Origin: Deltaproteobacteria bacterium | GTDB lineage: Bacteria > Desulfobacterota > Desulfobacteria > Desulfobacterales > UBA5852 | DNA length: 64,000 nt | Direction: 5' to 3' | NCBI GenBank assembly: GCA_020444045.1 | Contig: JAHLLS010000005.1 | Span: 62,001-126,000, forward strand | Notes under the pieces: model-generated | What the model was told of the DNA's origin: nothing | Seen by the model: the letters and a program-made list of their open reading frames with translations, nothing else | The model's database searches: none | Position numbers and translations under genes: made by a program | In this document: piece after piece, positions 27,192-35,704 of the stretch | Numbering within the stretch: position 1 is the first letter of the stretch | Layout of the letters: the number at the start of each line of letters is the position of its first letter

Positions 27192-27425
27192 ACACGGACG
27201 CCGGCCCTACCGATCAGGATTTTTTGCCTTCTTTTCAGTCCGAGTGCTGCACGGGGATGGTTTTGCGGCAGACCGTGCAAGGCGGCTTTTCGTTTGCTTG
27301 ATTGACGGACGAAGACGATTATCTTTAGGACCGTTGCCGGGTGTATTTCAGGCCCCCGCCGTATGTGGGGCCTGCCTGGCAAAGGCTACGATTCAATCAA
27401 TGCAAAACCGGAGATGTCACGCGAC

Positions 27426-27884
27426 ATGACAACAACGACCAATGCCTATCTCATCCGTTGTCCGGACTGCCGGACACGCAACCGTATCCCGGCCGATAAG
27501 CTCGGTGCGGTGGCGCGCTGCGGTAAGTGCGGCGGTTCGATTCCCACCGCCGAGGTTCTCATTGCGCAACCGCATTTGGTGACGGACGCCAATTTTGAGG
27601 CCACGATCCTGAAATCCCCCATCCCGGCCCTCATTTTCGCCTGGGCGCCCTGGTGCGGCACCTGCACGCAGGTGGCGCCGGCCTTCGACAGTTTCGCCCG
27701 GGAGTCCCATGGCCGTGTTCGGGCCGGCAAGCTCAATGTGGACGCCAACCGTCAGCTGGCATCACGCTTCAATATTCTGAGCGTGCCGTTTCTTTTTGTT
27801 TTCGATAACGGCCAGTTGAAGCAGAGCCTGCCCGGTGTCCAGACCAAGCATGAGTTGATGATGCTGATGGCGCCTTATATCTGA
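27426..27884 (+). CDS. Thioredoxin-2-like protein with N-terminal zinc ribbon
   Basis: I took ATG 27426, preceded by GGAGATG at some distance; an in-frame ATG at 27414 is possible. The 152 residues start with a zinc ribbon (CPDCRTRNRIP and CGKCGGSIP), as in TrxC. The thioredoxin fold follows with the active site APWCGTCTQVAP and the cis-proline segment SVPFLFVF. The usual WCGPC is WCGTC here, which in related proteins shifts the redox potential. It should reduce protein disulfides in the cytoplasm. The following gene of unknown function begins 16 bases later. Confidence 0.88.
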   Translation: MTTTTNAYLIRCPDCRTRNRIPADKLGAVARCGKCGGSIPTAEVLIAQPHLVTDANFEATILKSPIPALIFAWAPWCGTCTQVAPAFDSFARESHGRVRAGKLNVDANRQLASRFNILSVPFLFVFDNGQLKQSLPGVQTKHELMMLMAPYI

Positions 27885-27900
27885 GACGAATGGAGCCTCG

Positions 27901-28848
27901 TTGACGCCTTCCGCCCCGCCAGCAATCCCCGACGATTTGGAAACAGTCCTTCGCCGTTACATGGCAGACGGCATTACGCTGACGGGAGACGTTCGTAATT
28001 TCATGACGGCCACCTTCGGCGACGCTTCGGCGGCCACCTTGCGGGAGTTGGTGTTGGACGAATCCAGTGCCGAACGGGACTCCCTTCTGGATCTGGTGTT
28101 CTTTCCGGATCAGGCACTGCAGCTTGCCATCGAACCGGTCATAGAAAGTCATGGCCTGACGGAAGAGGACGTCAGCCTTCTTGCGGCGCGGCTCAAGGCG
28201 GCGCCCGTCGCGACCGGGTTGCGCCTTCCGGGGGTGACGGACATCTTCCCGACCGTGATGCCGGCGTTTTTAGTGGACGCATTCCTGGCCCGGTTGAATC
28301 TTGCCTGGCAGCCGGCGGCGGCGCTAAGTGAGCTGATGATCCATCTGGATACTCACCCCCTTTCGCCAACCCATGACCGCGAGGATGGCCGTCTTCGGCT
28401 TCGGGTCCGCCTGCGCAACGCCGGCTTGCGGCAAACACCGGCTCAGGTTTTATTTTTGTGTGATTTTTTCGAGCGTTTGCCTTTCGACGACAAGGGGTTT
28501 GTCGACAAGTTGGACTTTATGCTCGTCTTTCTGAGAGAACATGAAGGGGCCACCCATTTTTACCAGGCCCTGATGGATCGCAAAAAATTTCTTTTTCGGC
28601 ATCTTTTGAAAAACCGGCAGACGACGGAATGGGCCGCCCGTACGAACATGGAAACCCGTATCATGGCAGGGGTGCGGCCCTCTTATTTCGATGTCCATGC
28701 GGCGGAACGCTCGCTGGCACTGATCGACCGCATTGCCATGGCGGTTTTCGGCCGCACGGAATGGCTGGACGGTTCGCTCCGTTCGGTGGACCTGGGGAAT
28801 TATACCGAAGCTCCGGATCCGGCGGAATTGGTGGATCGGCTGTCCTAA
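27901..28848 (+). CDS. Uncharacterised soluble protein
   Basis: I do not recognise this family. The frame opens with TTG at 27901 (GGAG lies 8 to 10 bases upstream); ATG 27961 is an alternative. The 315 residues are largely helical and acidic, with no signal peptide, membrane segment or catalytic motif. Segments that stand out are FDDKGFVDKLDFMLVFLREH, FYQALMDRKKFLFRHLLKNR and MAGVRPSYFDVHAAERSLAL. Coding quality is good: codon use matches the neighbours and no stop interrupts the frame. It is downstream of thioredoxin and upstream of lolA, with which it may be co-transcribed. Confidence 0.65.
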   Translation: MTPSAPPAIPDDLETVLRRYMADGITLTGDVRNFMTATFGDASAATLRELVLDESSAERDSLLDLVFFPDQALQLAIEPVIESHGLTEEDVSLLAARLKAAPVATGLRLPGVTDIFPTVMPAFLVDAFLARLNLAWQPAAALSELMIHLDTHPLSPTHDREDGRLRLRVRLRNAGLRQTPAQVLFLCDFFERLPFDDKGFVDKLDFMLVFLREHEGATHFYQALMDRKKFLFRHLLKNRQTTEWAARTNMETRIMAGVRPSYFDVHAAERSLALIDRIAMAVFGRTEWLDGSLRSVDLGNYTEAPDPAELVDRLS

Positions 28849-28978
28849 CGGCGGCTGTCTGATCGCCCTGTTGCGCTTTTGAGGGAGCGGCAAGAATCCA
28901 CCAGGGTGTTTACAACGTGGGCGGTTTCCCTTAAGAAACCACCTGTGCATGATGATACGGATAGAAGGGATGGGTAGG

Positions 28979-29668
28979 ATGAGGATACAGTCATGGCTTG
29001 GTACGGCAGGGCGGCAATGGAGCGTGATCGCTCTATTCGTCGCACTGATCACGGTTGCTGTTGCCCGGGCTGACGAGGAGACCCCTCTCGATCCCCTGGT
29101 GGATGAAATCCTGTCCGGCGTGGAAGCGCGCTACGCCAGCTCCGCCTTTGCGGCCCGTTTCGACATCGAGTCAACGCTCAAGGCCATGCAGGTCACGGAT
29201 ACGGCTTCCGGTCGCCTGAAGGTGAAATACCCGGGCAAAATGCGCTGGGAGTATGAACAGCCCGATCCCATGCTGTTTATCACCAACGGTGTCACACTAT
29301 GGATGTATCAGCCCCAAGAAAACCAGGTTACTGTGGGGTTGACGGATGAGGTATTGGGCGGCAGCCAGGGCGCCAGTTTCCTGTCGGATGTTCGTTTGCT
29401 GCGCAAACAGTTTCAGATCGATCTCGATCCGAATGGCAGTGATGAACGCGCCCGGCTCAAACTGACGCCCCGGGATGGGGCTTTCGATATTGCCTTTATC
29501 ACCCTGACCATTTCCCGGGCGACGAACGATGTGGTTGAGGTGGTCACCACCAATCAATACGACGATACGACCCGCATCGTCTTTCATGACATCGTATTTC
29601 AACAGACGTTTCCGGACGCCCTGTTTGAATTCGAGATCCCGGAAGGTACCGACGTGCTGCAGTTTTAA
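28979..29668 (+). CDS. lolA: Outer-membrane lipoprotein carrier protein LolA-like
   Basis: I chose ATG 28979 because AGAAGGGA lies about 8 bases before it; 28949 is possible. The 229 residues have a Sec signal peptide ending AVARADEE, then the LolA-type half-barrel: RYASSAFAARFDIESTLKAM, GRLKVKYPGKMRWEYEQPDP and LFITNGVTLWMYQPQENQVT. The KMRWEYxxP and DGxxxWxY patterns are diagnostic. It would shuttle lipoproteins from LolCDE across the periplasm. The C-terminus, FEIPEGTDVLQF, fits the family. The stop is followed after 2 bases by a dispersed palindrome. Confidence 0.9.
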   Translation: MRIQSWLGTAGRQWSVIALFVALITVAVARADEETPLDPLVDEILSGVEARYASSAFAARFDIESTLKAMQVTDTASGRLKVKYPGKMRWEYEQPDPMLFITNGVTLWMYQPQENQVTVGLTDEVLGGSQGASFLSDVRLLRKQFQIDLDPNGSDERARLKLTPRDGAFDIAFITLTISRATNDVVEVVTTNQYDDTTRIVFHDIVFQQTFPDALFEFEIPEGTDVLQF

Positions 29669-29670
29669 AG

Positions 29671-29793
29671 GGCGGCTTTGTAAAAAGCCCAATATCGGTG
29701 TTGTGCGGCATTCCTCGTCCGTGCGGCGTACAAAAGTACGCCTCCCTCCTCGGAATTTGCACGCCTTGATCTTGAACTTTTTACAAAGCCGCC
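29671..29793. repeat. Dispersed palindromic element, copy 3 (123 bp)
   Basis: It starts GGCGGCTTTGTAAAAAGCCC and ends TTTTTACAAAGCCGCC, with GCGTACAAAAGTACGC in the centre. It begins 2 bases after the lolA stop codon, so it may also act in transcript 3'-end formation. The arm sequence differs from copy 1 in both arms together, keeping the pairing. Confidence 0.8.
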
Positions 29794-29860
29794 TATATGC
29801 TAAATATTTTTTGGGCTGCTTCTATTTCAGTGACGACCAAGGCATAGGAGAAAGGTTGCC

Positions 29861-30757
29861 ATGCAAGATCAGATTCGATCATTGTTGCAGGAACGCCGGG
29901 CGATCCTACTGGCGCATAATTACCAGCCCCCGGAAATCCAGGATGTGGCCGACGTGTGCGGTGATTCCCTGGAGCTGAGTATCAAGGCCTCCCAGACGGA
30001 CGCCGAGATCATCGTCTTCTGCGGCGTGCATTTCATGGCCGAAACGGCCTCCATATTGTCACCGGCCAAGACCGTGCTTTTGCCCCGCCGGGATGCCGGC
30101 TGCCCCATGGCCGATATGGTGACCCCCGAAGCCCTCAAAAAGAAGCTGGCCGTTCTGCCGCCCATGCCGGTGGTGACGTACGTCAATTCGACGGCCGAGG
30201 TCAAAGCGCTTTCCACGATCTGCTGTACCTCGGCCAACGCTTTCGAGGTGGTGGAAAGCCTGGATGGCGACGAGGTATTGATGGTGCCGGATCGCAACCT
30301 GGCCTTGAACACGGCCGCCCGCAGCCGCAAAAAAATTCATACCTGGGAAGGGTACTGCCCTTTTCACAATCTGCTGACGGTGGGCGACGTCGATGCCGCC
30401 AAAGCCCGCCATCCCGAAGCGATTTTCATGGCGCACCCCGAATGCCCGCCGGAGGTGGTGGCCCTGGCGGATGTCGCCGTCAGCACCTCCGGGATGATCC
30501 GCTATGCACAGAAGTCTGCCGCAACAGACTTCATCGTGGGCACCGAAGTGGGCATGCGCTACCCCCTGGAAAAAGCCTGTCCGGACAAGACCTTTCACAT
30601 GGTGTCGCCCCGCATGCGTTGCGACGACATGAAGAAAATCTCACTGGCGGATATTTTGGCCTGTCTGGAAAACATGGCCGGCGAGGTCAAAGTGCCGGAA
30701 GACATTCGGGTGCCGGCGCTGAAGGCCGTCCAGCGGATGGTGGATTTGTCCATTTGA
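29861..30757 (+). CDS. nadA: Quinolinate synthase A
   Basis: The 298-residue length fits the short NadA class. It catalyses condensation of iminoaspartate with dihydroxyacetone phosphate to quinolinate in NAD synthesis, using a 4Fe-4S cluster. Diagnostic stretches are ILLAHNYQPPEIQDVADVCG, VFCGVHFMAETASILSP, DAGCPMADM, TYVNSTAEVKA, WEGYCPFHNLL, AHPECPPEV, STSGM and GTEVGMRYPLEKACPDKTF. The ligand cysteines are present in the expected regions. The ribosome binding site is GAGAAAGG. nadB and nadC are not in the window. A strong bidirectional terminator follows. Confidence 0.96.
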   Translation: MQDQIRSLLQERRAILLAHNYQPPEIQDVADVCGDSLELSIKASQTDAEIIVFCGVHFMAETASILSPAKTVLLPRRDAGCPMADMVTPEALKKKLAVLPPMPVVTYVNSTAEVKALSTICCTSANAFEVVESLDGDEVLMVPDRNLALNTAARSRKKIHTWEGYCPFHNLLTVGDVDAAKARHPEAIFMAHPECPPEVVALADVAVSTSGMIRYAQKSAATDFIVGTEVGMRYPLEKACPDKTFHMVSPRMRCDDMKKISLADILACLENMAGEVKVPEDIRVPALKAVQRMVDLSI

Positions 30758-30799
30758 GAAAAACACGATCTGATTTTTTTAGTGATGGTGTAAAAAGAT

Positions 30800-30840
30800 A
30801 AAACGCGGTGGCCGTCTGTATGGCGGCACCGCGTTTTTTT
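30800..30840. terminator. Bidirectional terminator between nadA and yebC
   Basis: AAACGCGGTG-GCCGTC, loop TGTA, and GGCGGC-ACCGCGTTT form a long stem of about 16 bp. A T-run follows on the plus strand and an A-rich segment precedes it, so it can also terminate leftward yebC-side transcripts. Confidence 0.88.
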
Positions 30841-30873
30841 GGAATGGATCGTGTCGTATGGCTGGGAAAAGCC

Positions 30874-31614
30874 TCAGGCGCCCACCATGTCGTCGGGAAT
30901 ATCGGCATTGGTGTAGACTTTCTGGACGTCATCGCAGTTATCCAGCATGTCCATGAGGCGGATCATTTGTTCGGCCTGTTTGCCTTCCAGGCTGGTGGTG
31001 TTCTGGGGCAGCATGGTGACCTCAGCGTCGATACAGGGGATGCCGGCCGCATCGATGGCTTCCTTGACCGCCTCGAAATCTTCCGGGGGGGTGATGACTT
31101 CGAAGTTGCTGCCGTCCTCGCGCACGTCCTCGGCGCCGGCCTCCAGGGCGGTTTCCATCAGCGTTTCTTCATCCACGGCGGAGCGCTCCATCACGAGATA
31201 GCCTTTTTTGTCGAACATCCAGGCCACGCAACCGCCGGCGCCAAGGTTGCCGCCGCATTTGGTGAAGCAATGCCGGATTTCAGACACGGCCCGGTTCTTG
31301 TTGTCGGTGAGGGACTCTAGGAGCACGGCGGCTCCGCCCGGTCCGTAACCTTCATAGGTGTTCTCCTCGTAATTGACGCCCTCCAGATCCCCGGTGCCCT
31401 TGGCAATGGCTCGCTCCATGTTGTCTTTGGGCATGTTTTCGTTTTTAGCGGCGGTAATGGCTGCCCGGAGACGCGGGTTGGCGTTGATGTCGCCGCCGCC
31501 AGTGCGCGCGGCAACCGTTATTTCCTTGATGAGTTTCGTGAATACTTTACCCCGCCGGGCGTCTGCGGCACCCTTGCGGTGTTTGATATTAGCCCATTTG
31601 CTGTGCCCTGACAT
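30874..31614 (-). CDS. YebC/PmpR family protein
   Basis: The 246 residues start [20 protein letters not shown], the invariant opening of the YebC/TACO1 family, and continue with [20 protein letters not shown] and [20 protein letters not shown]. Members act as transcriptional regulators and, as shown more recently for the family, help ribosomes through stalling sequences. It is a cytoplasmic three-domain protein of normal length. It starts immediately next to rlmE (the genes abut), so the two are translationally coupled. Confidence 0.96.
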   Translation of the reverse strand: MSGHSKWANIKHRKGAADARRGKVFTKLIKEITVAARTGGGDINANPRLRAAITAAKNENMPKDNMERAIAKGTGDLEGVNYEENTYEGYGPGGAAVLLESLTDNKNRAVSEIRHCFTKCGGNLGAGGCVAWMFDKKGYLVMERSAVDEETLMETALEAGAEDVREDGSNFEVITPPEDFEAVKEAIDAAGIPCIDAEVTMLPQNTTSLEGKQAEQMIRLMDMLDNCDDVQKVYTNADIPDDMVGA

Positions 31615-32235
31615 TTATGCCTCCTGTTTTTTCCCCTTGCCGATAACGAAAATCTCACGGCTGGCCTTGCGGCTGCTCTGGGGTTTGTAGATATGACATC
31701 GTGTAAAATCGTGTTTGATCTTATCGATAAACGCGGGTGAATCGGGTCCCTGAAAAATTTTACAGACCAACCGGCCGCCGTCTATCAGAAATTTCCGGGC
31801 CATGTCCAGGGCGCTTTCACACAGGGTCACCGACCGGGCGGCGTCCACGTCCCGATGGCCGGTGGTGGCCGGTGCCATGTCGCTGAGGATGCAATGAAAT
31901 CTCCGCTGCAGCATTTCATTGACGTCATCGTTCAAATCGAAAATGTCCGCAACGATGGCCTGGGCGTGTTCCGGCAATTCCAGGTTTACCGGCTTCAGGT
32001 CCAGACCCAGAACAAATCCACGCGCACCGGTTATCTGCGCCGCGTATTTAAGCCAGGATCCCGGAGCGCAGCCCAGATCGAGAACCCGGTTGCCCGGGTG
32101 AATCAACCGGTAGCGTTTTTGCATTTCCTGAAGTTTATAGACCGACCGGGCCGGGAAATTATCTTTCCGCGCCTTACGGGTGTAATGGTCTTCCCAACGG
32201 TTGCGGGAATTCGGTTTGGAACCTTTTCGGGTCAT
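31615..32235 (-). CDS. rlmE: 23S rRNA (uridine-2552-2'-O)-methyltransferase RlmE (FtsJ/RrmJ)
   Basis: The 206-residue protein shows the FtsJ SAM-binding motif VLDLGCAPGSWLKYAAQ, then FVLGLDLKPV, the DMAPATTGHRDVDAARS segment and VCKIFQGPD. These contain the K-D-K-E catalytic arrangement (SARSVYKL-type K in SVYKLQEMQ, D in SDMAP, K in VCKIF). It methylates U2552 of 23S rRNA on the large subunit. The C-terminal RKASREIFVIGKGKK binds RNA. The stop abuts the yebC start. Upstream, 32236-32380 is a short AT-rich spacer without a gene. Confidence 0.95.
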   Translation of the reverse strand: MTRKGSKPNSRNRWEDHYTRKARKDNFPARSVYKLQEMQKRYRLIHPGNRVLDLGCAPGSWLKYAAQITGARGFVLGLDLKPVNLELPEHAQAIVADIFDLNDDVNEMLQRRFHCILSDMAPATTGHRDVDAARSVTLCESALDMARKFLIDGGRLVCKIFQGPDSPAFIDKIKHDFTRCHIYKPQSSRKASREIFVIGKGKKQEA

Positions 32236-32380
32236 GCCTATGGTGTTTCACCCGCCTTTACGCGCTTTAATTGATTGTCTTTACTTGATAAAAAGCAACC
32301 TCCTATACAATTAAAGCCGATAGAAAGTCAAGGCGGCACACCCATTCGACCCGTACCTCCGCGTATGGCATACACGGGGG

Positions 32381-33751
32381 TTAGAACAAATTCTCCAAGG
32401 CATCTTCCACCGTGCGCACACCGATGGTTTGGATGCCGGGCACGGTTTCCATGCGGCGCGTGTTGCTGTGCGGTACCAGACAGCGCTTGAAGCCCATTTT
32501 GGCGGCTTCCAGCGCCCGGATATCCACATGGCCCACGGCGCGGACTTCCCCGGTGAGACCCACCTCGCCTAAAATGAGCATGTCCTCGGGCACGGCCTTG
32601 TCCAGGAAACTGGAGGCAATCGCGGCGACAATGGCAAGGTCTACTGCCGGTTCGTCCACTTTGACGCCCCCGGCCACATTCATGAAGACGTCCTGCCCGA
32701 TCAGATGCAGGCCGAGTTTCTTTTCCATAACGGCCACCAGCAGGGCCACCCGGTGGGCGTCGATCCCCAGGATGGTGCGGCGGGGGGTGCCGTAGGTGGA
32801 GCCGCTCACCAGGGCCTGCAGCTCCAGCAGAATCGGCCGCGTGCCTTCCATACTGGCCGTCACCGACGAACCGGGCGCGCCGGCCGGGCGCTCGGACAGG
32901 AAGACGGCCGACGGATTGGCGACTTCCACCAGCCCCTGATCGCGCATTTCGAACACGCCGATTTCGTTGGTGGAGCCAAACCGGTTTTTGACGGCCCGCA
33001 GCACGCGAAAAACATGATTGCGGTCACCTTCAAAGTACAGCACGGTGTCCACCATGTGTTCCAAAAGCCGCGGGCCGGCGATGGCGCCGTCTTTGGTGAC
33101 ATGGCCCACCAGCAGGACGGGGATGCCGGATTTTTTGGCCATCATCATCAGACGAACCGTGGCCTCACGCACCTGACTGACGCTGCCCGGGGCGGATGTC
33201 AGTTCACTGTTGAACATGGTCTGGATGGAATCCACCACCACCACGCAGGGCTGATGGGTTTCCACCATTTGGATAATGGCGTCCACGTCAATTTCCGAGA
33301 CCACCAGCATATTGGTTGCCACCGTATCCAGGCGCTGACTGCGCAGTCGGATTTGCCGAATGGATTCTTCGCCGGAGACATAGAGCACCTTACCGTGGTG
33401 GTTGGCCAGGCCGTGCAGGGCCTGCAGCATGAGGGTGGATTTACCGATGCCGGGATCGCCGCCGATCAGCACCAGGCTGCCTTCCACCAGTCCGCCGCCC
33501 AAAACCCGGTCGAACTCCCCGACGAACGTCTGGCAGCGTTGTTCGGCCTCCAGATCCACCTGGTCGATGGGGACCGGTTCCGCGGCGGCCGAAAGAGCTC
33601 TGCGAGGTGCACCCGGAACAGACGCCGGTCGGGTGGATTCTACCATGGTGTCCCACTGTTCGCATTCCGGGCAGCGGCCCATCCAGCGCAGGGCCTGATA
33701 CCCGCAGGATTGACAGGTAAAAATGGTTTTCGGTTTTTTGGAGGTGGCCAT
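32381..33751 (-). CDS. radA: DNA repair protein RadA (Sms)
   Basis: I used ATG 33751, giving MATSKKPKTIFTCQSCGYQA at the N-terminus; longer in-frame extension is not conserved. The 456 residues show the C4 zinc motif (CQSCGYQALRWMGRCPEC), a RecA-like core with Walker A GGDPGIGKST, the RadA KNRFG motif (VKNRFGST) and a C-terminal Lon-protease-like domain (GGVKVDEPAVDLAIVAAI). RadA is a hexameric helicase that promotes branch migration in recombination. Length and motifs are complete. Confidence 0.96.
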   Translation of the reverse strand: MATSKKPKTIFTCQSCGYQALRWMGRCPECEQWDTMVESTRPASVPGAPRRALSAAAEPVPIDQVDLEAEQRCQTFVGEFDRVLGGGLVEGSLVLIGGDPGIGKSTLMLQALHGLANHHGKVLYVSGEESIRQIRLRSQRLDTVATNMLVVSEIDVDAIIQMVETHQPCVVVVDSIQTMFNSELTSAPGSVSQVREATVRLMMMAKKSGIPVLLVGHVTKDGAIAGPRLLEHMVDTVLYFEGDRNHVFRVLRAVKNRFGSTNEIGVFEMRDQGLVEVANPSAVFLSERPAGAPGSSVTASMEGTRPILLELQALVSGSTYGTPRRTILGIDAHRVALLVAVMEKKLGLHLIGQDVFMNVAGGVKVDEPAVDLAIVAAIASSFLDKAVPEDMLILGEVGLTGEVRAVGHVDIRALEAAKMGFKRCLVPHSNTRRMETVPGIQTIGVRTVEDALENLF

Positions 33752-34159
33752 GGGGGATCGTCTTTGTCCTTCCCGAAGCGGGAGATAGCGGTGGCAGGCG
33801 GTGGCTGTGCCTCGGAAGACCGTATAGCACGACCGGTAAGTCGCCATCAAGACGCCTCGTCAATCCATGACGCCCGCCATAAATCGCGGCGGCGGGCCGA
33901 AACCGCCAGACAATTGCAGCGATCGACTGGATCAAGGATGCTGAATGTGGTAAACATAAGCGATCATCCTTGCTTTCAGGCGCGACCCATTGCGGCTGAG
34001 AACCCTCAGGCAACTTCTCCCTCATAGAAAGTCCGGGCTCGCCAATGCGGTGATGTATGATTATGGTGTTCGTTATCCGGCGGATGGTCCCCGGCCGTAT
34101 CGGCCTGCCGACCGGTATACGGAAACCCGATAGGAATCAGCCAACCAGGAGATGACATC
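33752..34159. other. Gene-free 408-bp interval
   Basis: This divergent spacer separates radA from the transglycosylase gene. It has several weak hairpins (for example GGATCAAGGATG with CATCCTTGC, near 33929-33975) but no supported gene. Promoters for both flanking genes should lie here; I could not pick convincing -35/-10 pairs. Confidence 0.4.
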
Positions 34160-35047
34160 ATGACGATAAGGGGCGGAAAAACCGGACGAAATTTGGCGTT
34201 GCTCCTGCTTCTGCTGGTAGGCGTCTTATCCGTCGGGTTGGAGGCCATTGGCGCTATGGCCGTTTCGCAACCCTTTGATCACGTGCAATCCCGATTGATC
34301 GCAGACGGGTTTGATGCCGAACGGGTACGCGAGCTCTACCGTCAACCGGAAGTGGTTTTTGAATCACGGGGGGTTGCCCTTTTTTTCAGACACAGTGAAG
34401 CGCGCCTGAACTATGGCCAGTTCCTCGAGGAGCGGCGCCTTGCAATGGCGCGCCAGTATGTCATCGACCACAGTGGTGCCCTGGCAGCGGCCGAAGCGCA
34501 ATATGATGTCCCACGGGAAATCATCACGGCCATCATGCTCGTGGAAACCCAGCTGGGAACCCTGGTGGGCAACCAGACGGTTTTCAATATTCTTTCGACC
34601 ATGGCAGCCCTGGAGGATACGACGGTACGGAAAGCTTTTTGGAGCGATCTCCCCACGGAGCGTCGCCTGAAGCGCAAGGCATTCGAAAAAAAGGCCGATC
34701 GAAAATCCCTCTGGGCTTACAACGAGCTTAAAGCCCTGTTGCGTTATGTCGAAGCGGAGAAAATGGACCCGGTGACGATCCAGGGATCCTATGCCGGCGC
34801 CATGGGCTATTGCCAGTTTATGCCAAGCAATGTCCTGCGGCTCGGGGTGGACGGCAACGGAGATGAGCGGGTCGATCTTTTCGATCACACCGACGCCATC
34901 GCCAGCGTGGGCAACTACCTGAAGCACCACGGCTGGAAGCCCGGCATGACGCGCCAGCAGCAGTATCAGGTGATTCTGAAGTACAATTACAGCAAACCTT
35001 ACGCGAACACGATTCTCGATATTGCAGCCCGATTAAGTAACGGCTAA
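34160..35047 (+). CDS. Lytic murein transglycosylase, MltB/SltB-like
   Basis: The 295 residues begin with a membrane/signal segment (LALLLLLLVGVLSVGLEAIG). The catalytic Glu is in IITAIMLVETQLGTLVGNQT, followed by family motifs FNILSTMA, SYAGAMGYCQFMPSNVLRLG and GDERVDLFDHTDAIASVGNY. MltB enzymes cleave glycan strands of peptidoglycan with formation of 1,6-anhydro ends. There is no lipobox, so it is soluble periplasmic or anchored by its N-terminus. GGAG precedes the ATG. A dispersed palindrome follows about 30 bases after the stop. Confidence 0.9.
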   Translation: MTIRGGKTGRNLALLLLLLVGVLSVGLEAIGAMAVSQPFDHVQSRLIADGFDAERVRELYRQPEVVFESRGVALFFRHSEARLNYGQFLEERRLAMARQYVIDHSGALAAAEAQYDVPREIITAIMLVETQLGTLVGNQTVFNILSTMAALEDTTVRKAFWSDLPTERRLKRKAFEKKADRKSLWAYNELKALLRYVEAEKMDPVTIQGSYAGAMGYCQFMPSNVLRLGVDGNGDERVDLFDHTDAIASVGNYLKHHGWKPGMTRQQQYQVILKYNYSKPYANTILDIAARLSNG

Positions 35048-35077
35048 GAAACCAATTACTGTTCGGAAAAAAATTAA

Positions 35078-35201
35078 GACGGGTTCGTAAAAGGTTCAAG
35101 ATTAAGGCGCACAAATTCTGAAGAATGAGGCGTACTTATCGTACGCCGCAATGATGAGGAGTGCCGCGCAACACAGATATTGATCCTTTTACGAACCCGT
35201 C
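35078..35201. repeat. Dispersed palindromic element, copy 4 (124 bp)
   Basis: Ends GACGGGTTCGTAAAAGG and CCTTTTACGAACCCGTC are perfect inverted repeats of 17 bases. The centre is GGCGTACTTATCGTACGCC. It lies between the transglycosylase gene and a small membrane protein gene whose start is 13 bases downstream, so it may contribute to that gene's leader. Confidence 0.88.
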
Positions 35202-35213
35202 GAAAGGATAGGT

Positions 35214-35426
35214 ATGGAGCTGAAGACAGCCATTACGTTCATCGTGGCGTGTATACCGTTTCTCCTGTTTACGATCTGGGCCATCGTGGACGTGTTGATG
35301 AAAGATTTCGGCACCACCGGACGCAAGGCGCTCTGGGCCCTCGTGGCGTCTGTGCCGTTTATCGGGGCAGTCGTCTATTTGCTGGTGGGATTCCGTCAGG
35401 GGCGCAAGCCCGAACACACCGGCTGA
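35214..35426 (+). CDS. Small membrane protein with PLDc_N-like domain
   Basis: The 70 residues contain two hydrophobic helices (ITFIVACIPFLLFTIWAIVD and LWALVASVPFIGAVVYLLVG) joined by a short basic loop. The pattern, ending in VYLLVGFRQG, matches the PLDc_N (phospholipase D N-terminal) membrane domain that also occurs as a free-standing protein. Function is unknown. The ribosome binding site AAAGGATAGGT lies close to ATG 35214. This is the last gene before the tRNA and the integrated element. Confidence 0.75.
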   Translation: MELKTAITFIVACIPFLLFTIWAIVDVLMKDFGTTGRKALWALVASVPFIGAVVYLLVGFRQGRKPEHTG

Positions 35427-35460
35427 ATCTACCGGGGTGCCAAAAGCATCATGAATGCAT

Positions 35461-35489
35461 TTGACAATTTTCACGATTTCCGCTAAATG
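35461..35489 (+). promoter_or_regulatory. Sigma-70 promoter of the tRNA-Glu gene
   Basis: TTGACA (35461-35466), a 17-base spacer and TAAATG (35484-35489) form a good sigma-70 promoter about 25 bases before the tRNA. The -35 box is perfect; the -10 box is moderate. Confidence 0.7.
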
Positions 35490-35513
35490 CCTCTCACATT
35501 TCCATACAAATGT

Positions 35514-35588
35514 GGTCCCATCGTCTAGCGGTTAGGACGCCGGCCTCTCACGCCGGTAACGGGGGTTCGATTCCCCCTGGGATCACCA
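35514..35588 (+). tRNA. tRNA-Glu (anticodon CTC)
   Basis: A complete cloverleaf of 75 bases including an encoded CCA end. The acceptor stem GGTCCCA pairs with TGGGATC, the D arm follows TCGTCTAGCGGTTAGGACGC, the anticodon stem is CCGGC/GCCGG with loop CTCTCAC (anticodon 35547-35549), and the T arm is GGGGG-TTCGATT-CCCCC. It reads GAG codons. It is the integration site of the element that follows; the 3' half is duplicated at 41449-41496. Confidence 0.97.
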
Positions 35589-35592
35589 CTGA
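35545..35592. other. attL: 48-bp direct repeat within tRNA-Glu
   Basis: Identical to 41449-41496. It begins exactly at the anticodon loop (CTCTCACGCCGGTAACGGGG) and runs 4 bases past the CCA end. Integration at the anticodon loop is a known class of tRNA attachment for tyrosine integrases. Confidence 0.95.
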
Positions 35593-35635
35593 TTACAATA
35601 GGTTTTCAAACCTACCATTTGCCGCTTGGGGAGTT

Positions 35636-35704
35636 GACGGCTCCCCAGACGGCTTTTTGTTTCCCCGGCTCAATTTGAACAATACCGCTAACTATTAGAC
35701 GGCT
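35636..35704. promoter_or_regulatory. GACGGCT repeats: putative left arm-type integrase sites
   Basis: Three exact GACGGCT copies at 35636, 35648 and 35698, the first two spaced 12 bases apart. The right end has three copies at 41358, 41370 and 41380 with the same 12-base spacing for the first two. This placement just inside both att sites fits arm-binding sites of a tyrosine recombinase; binding itself is inferred. Confidence 0.6.
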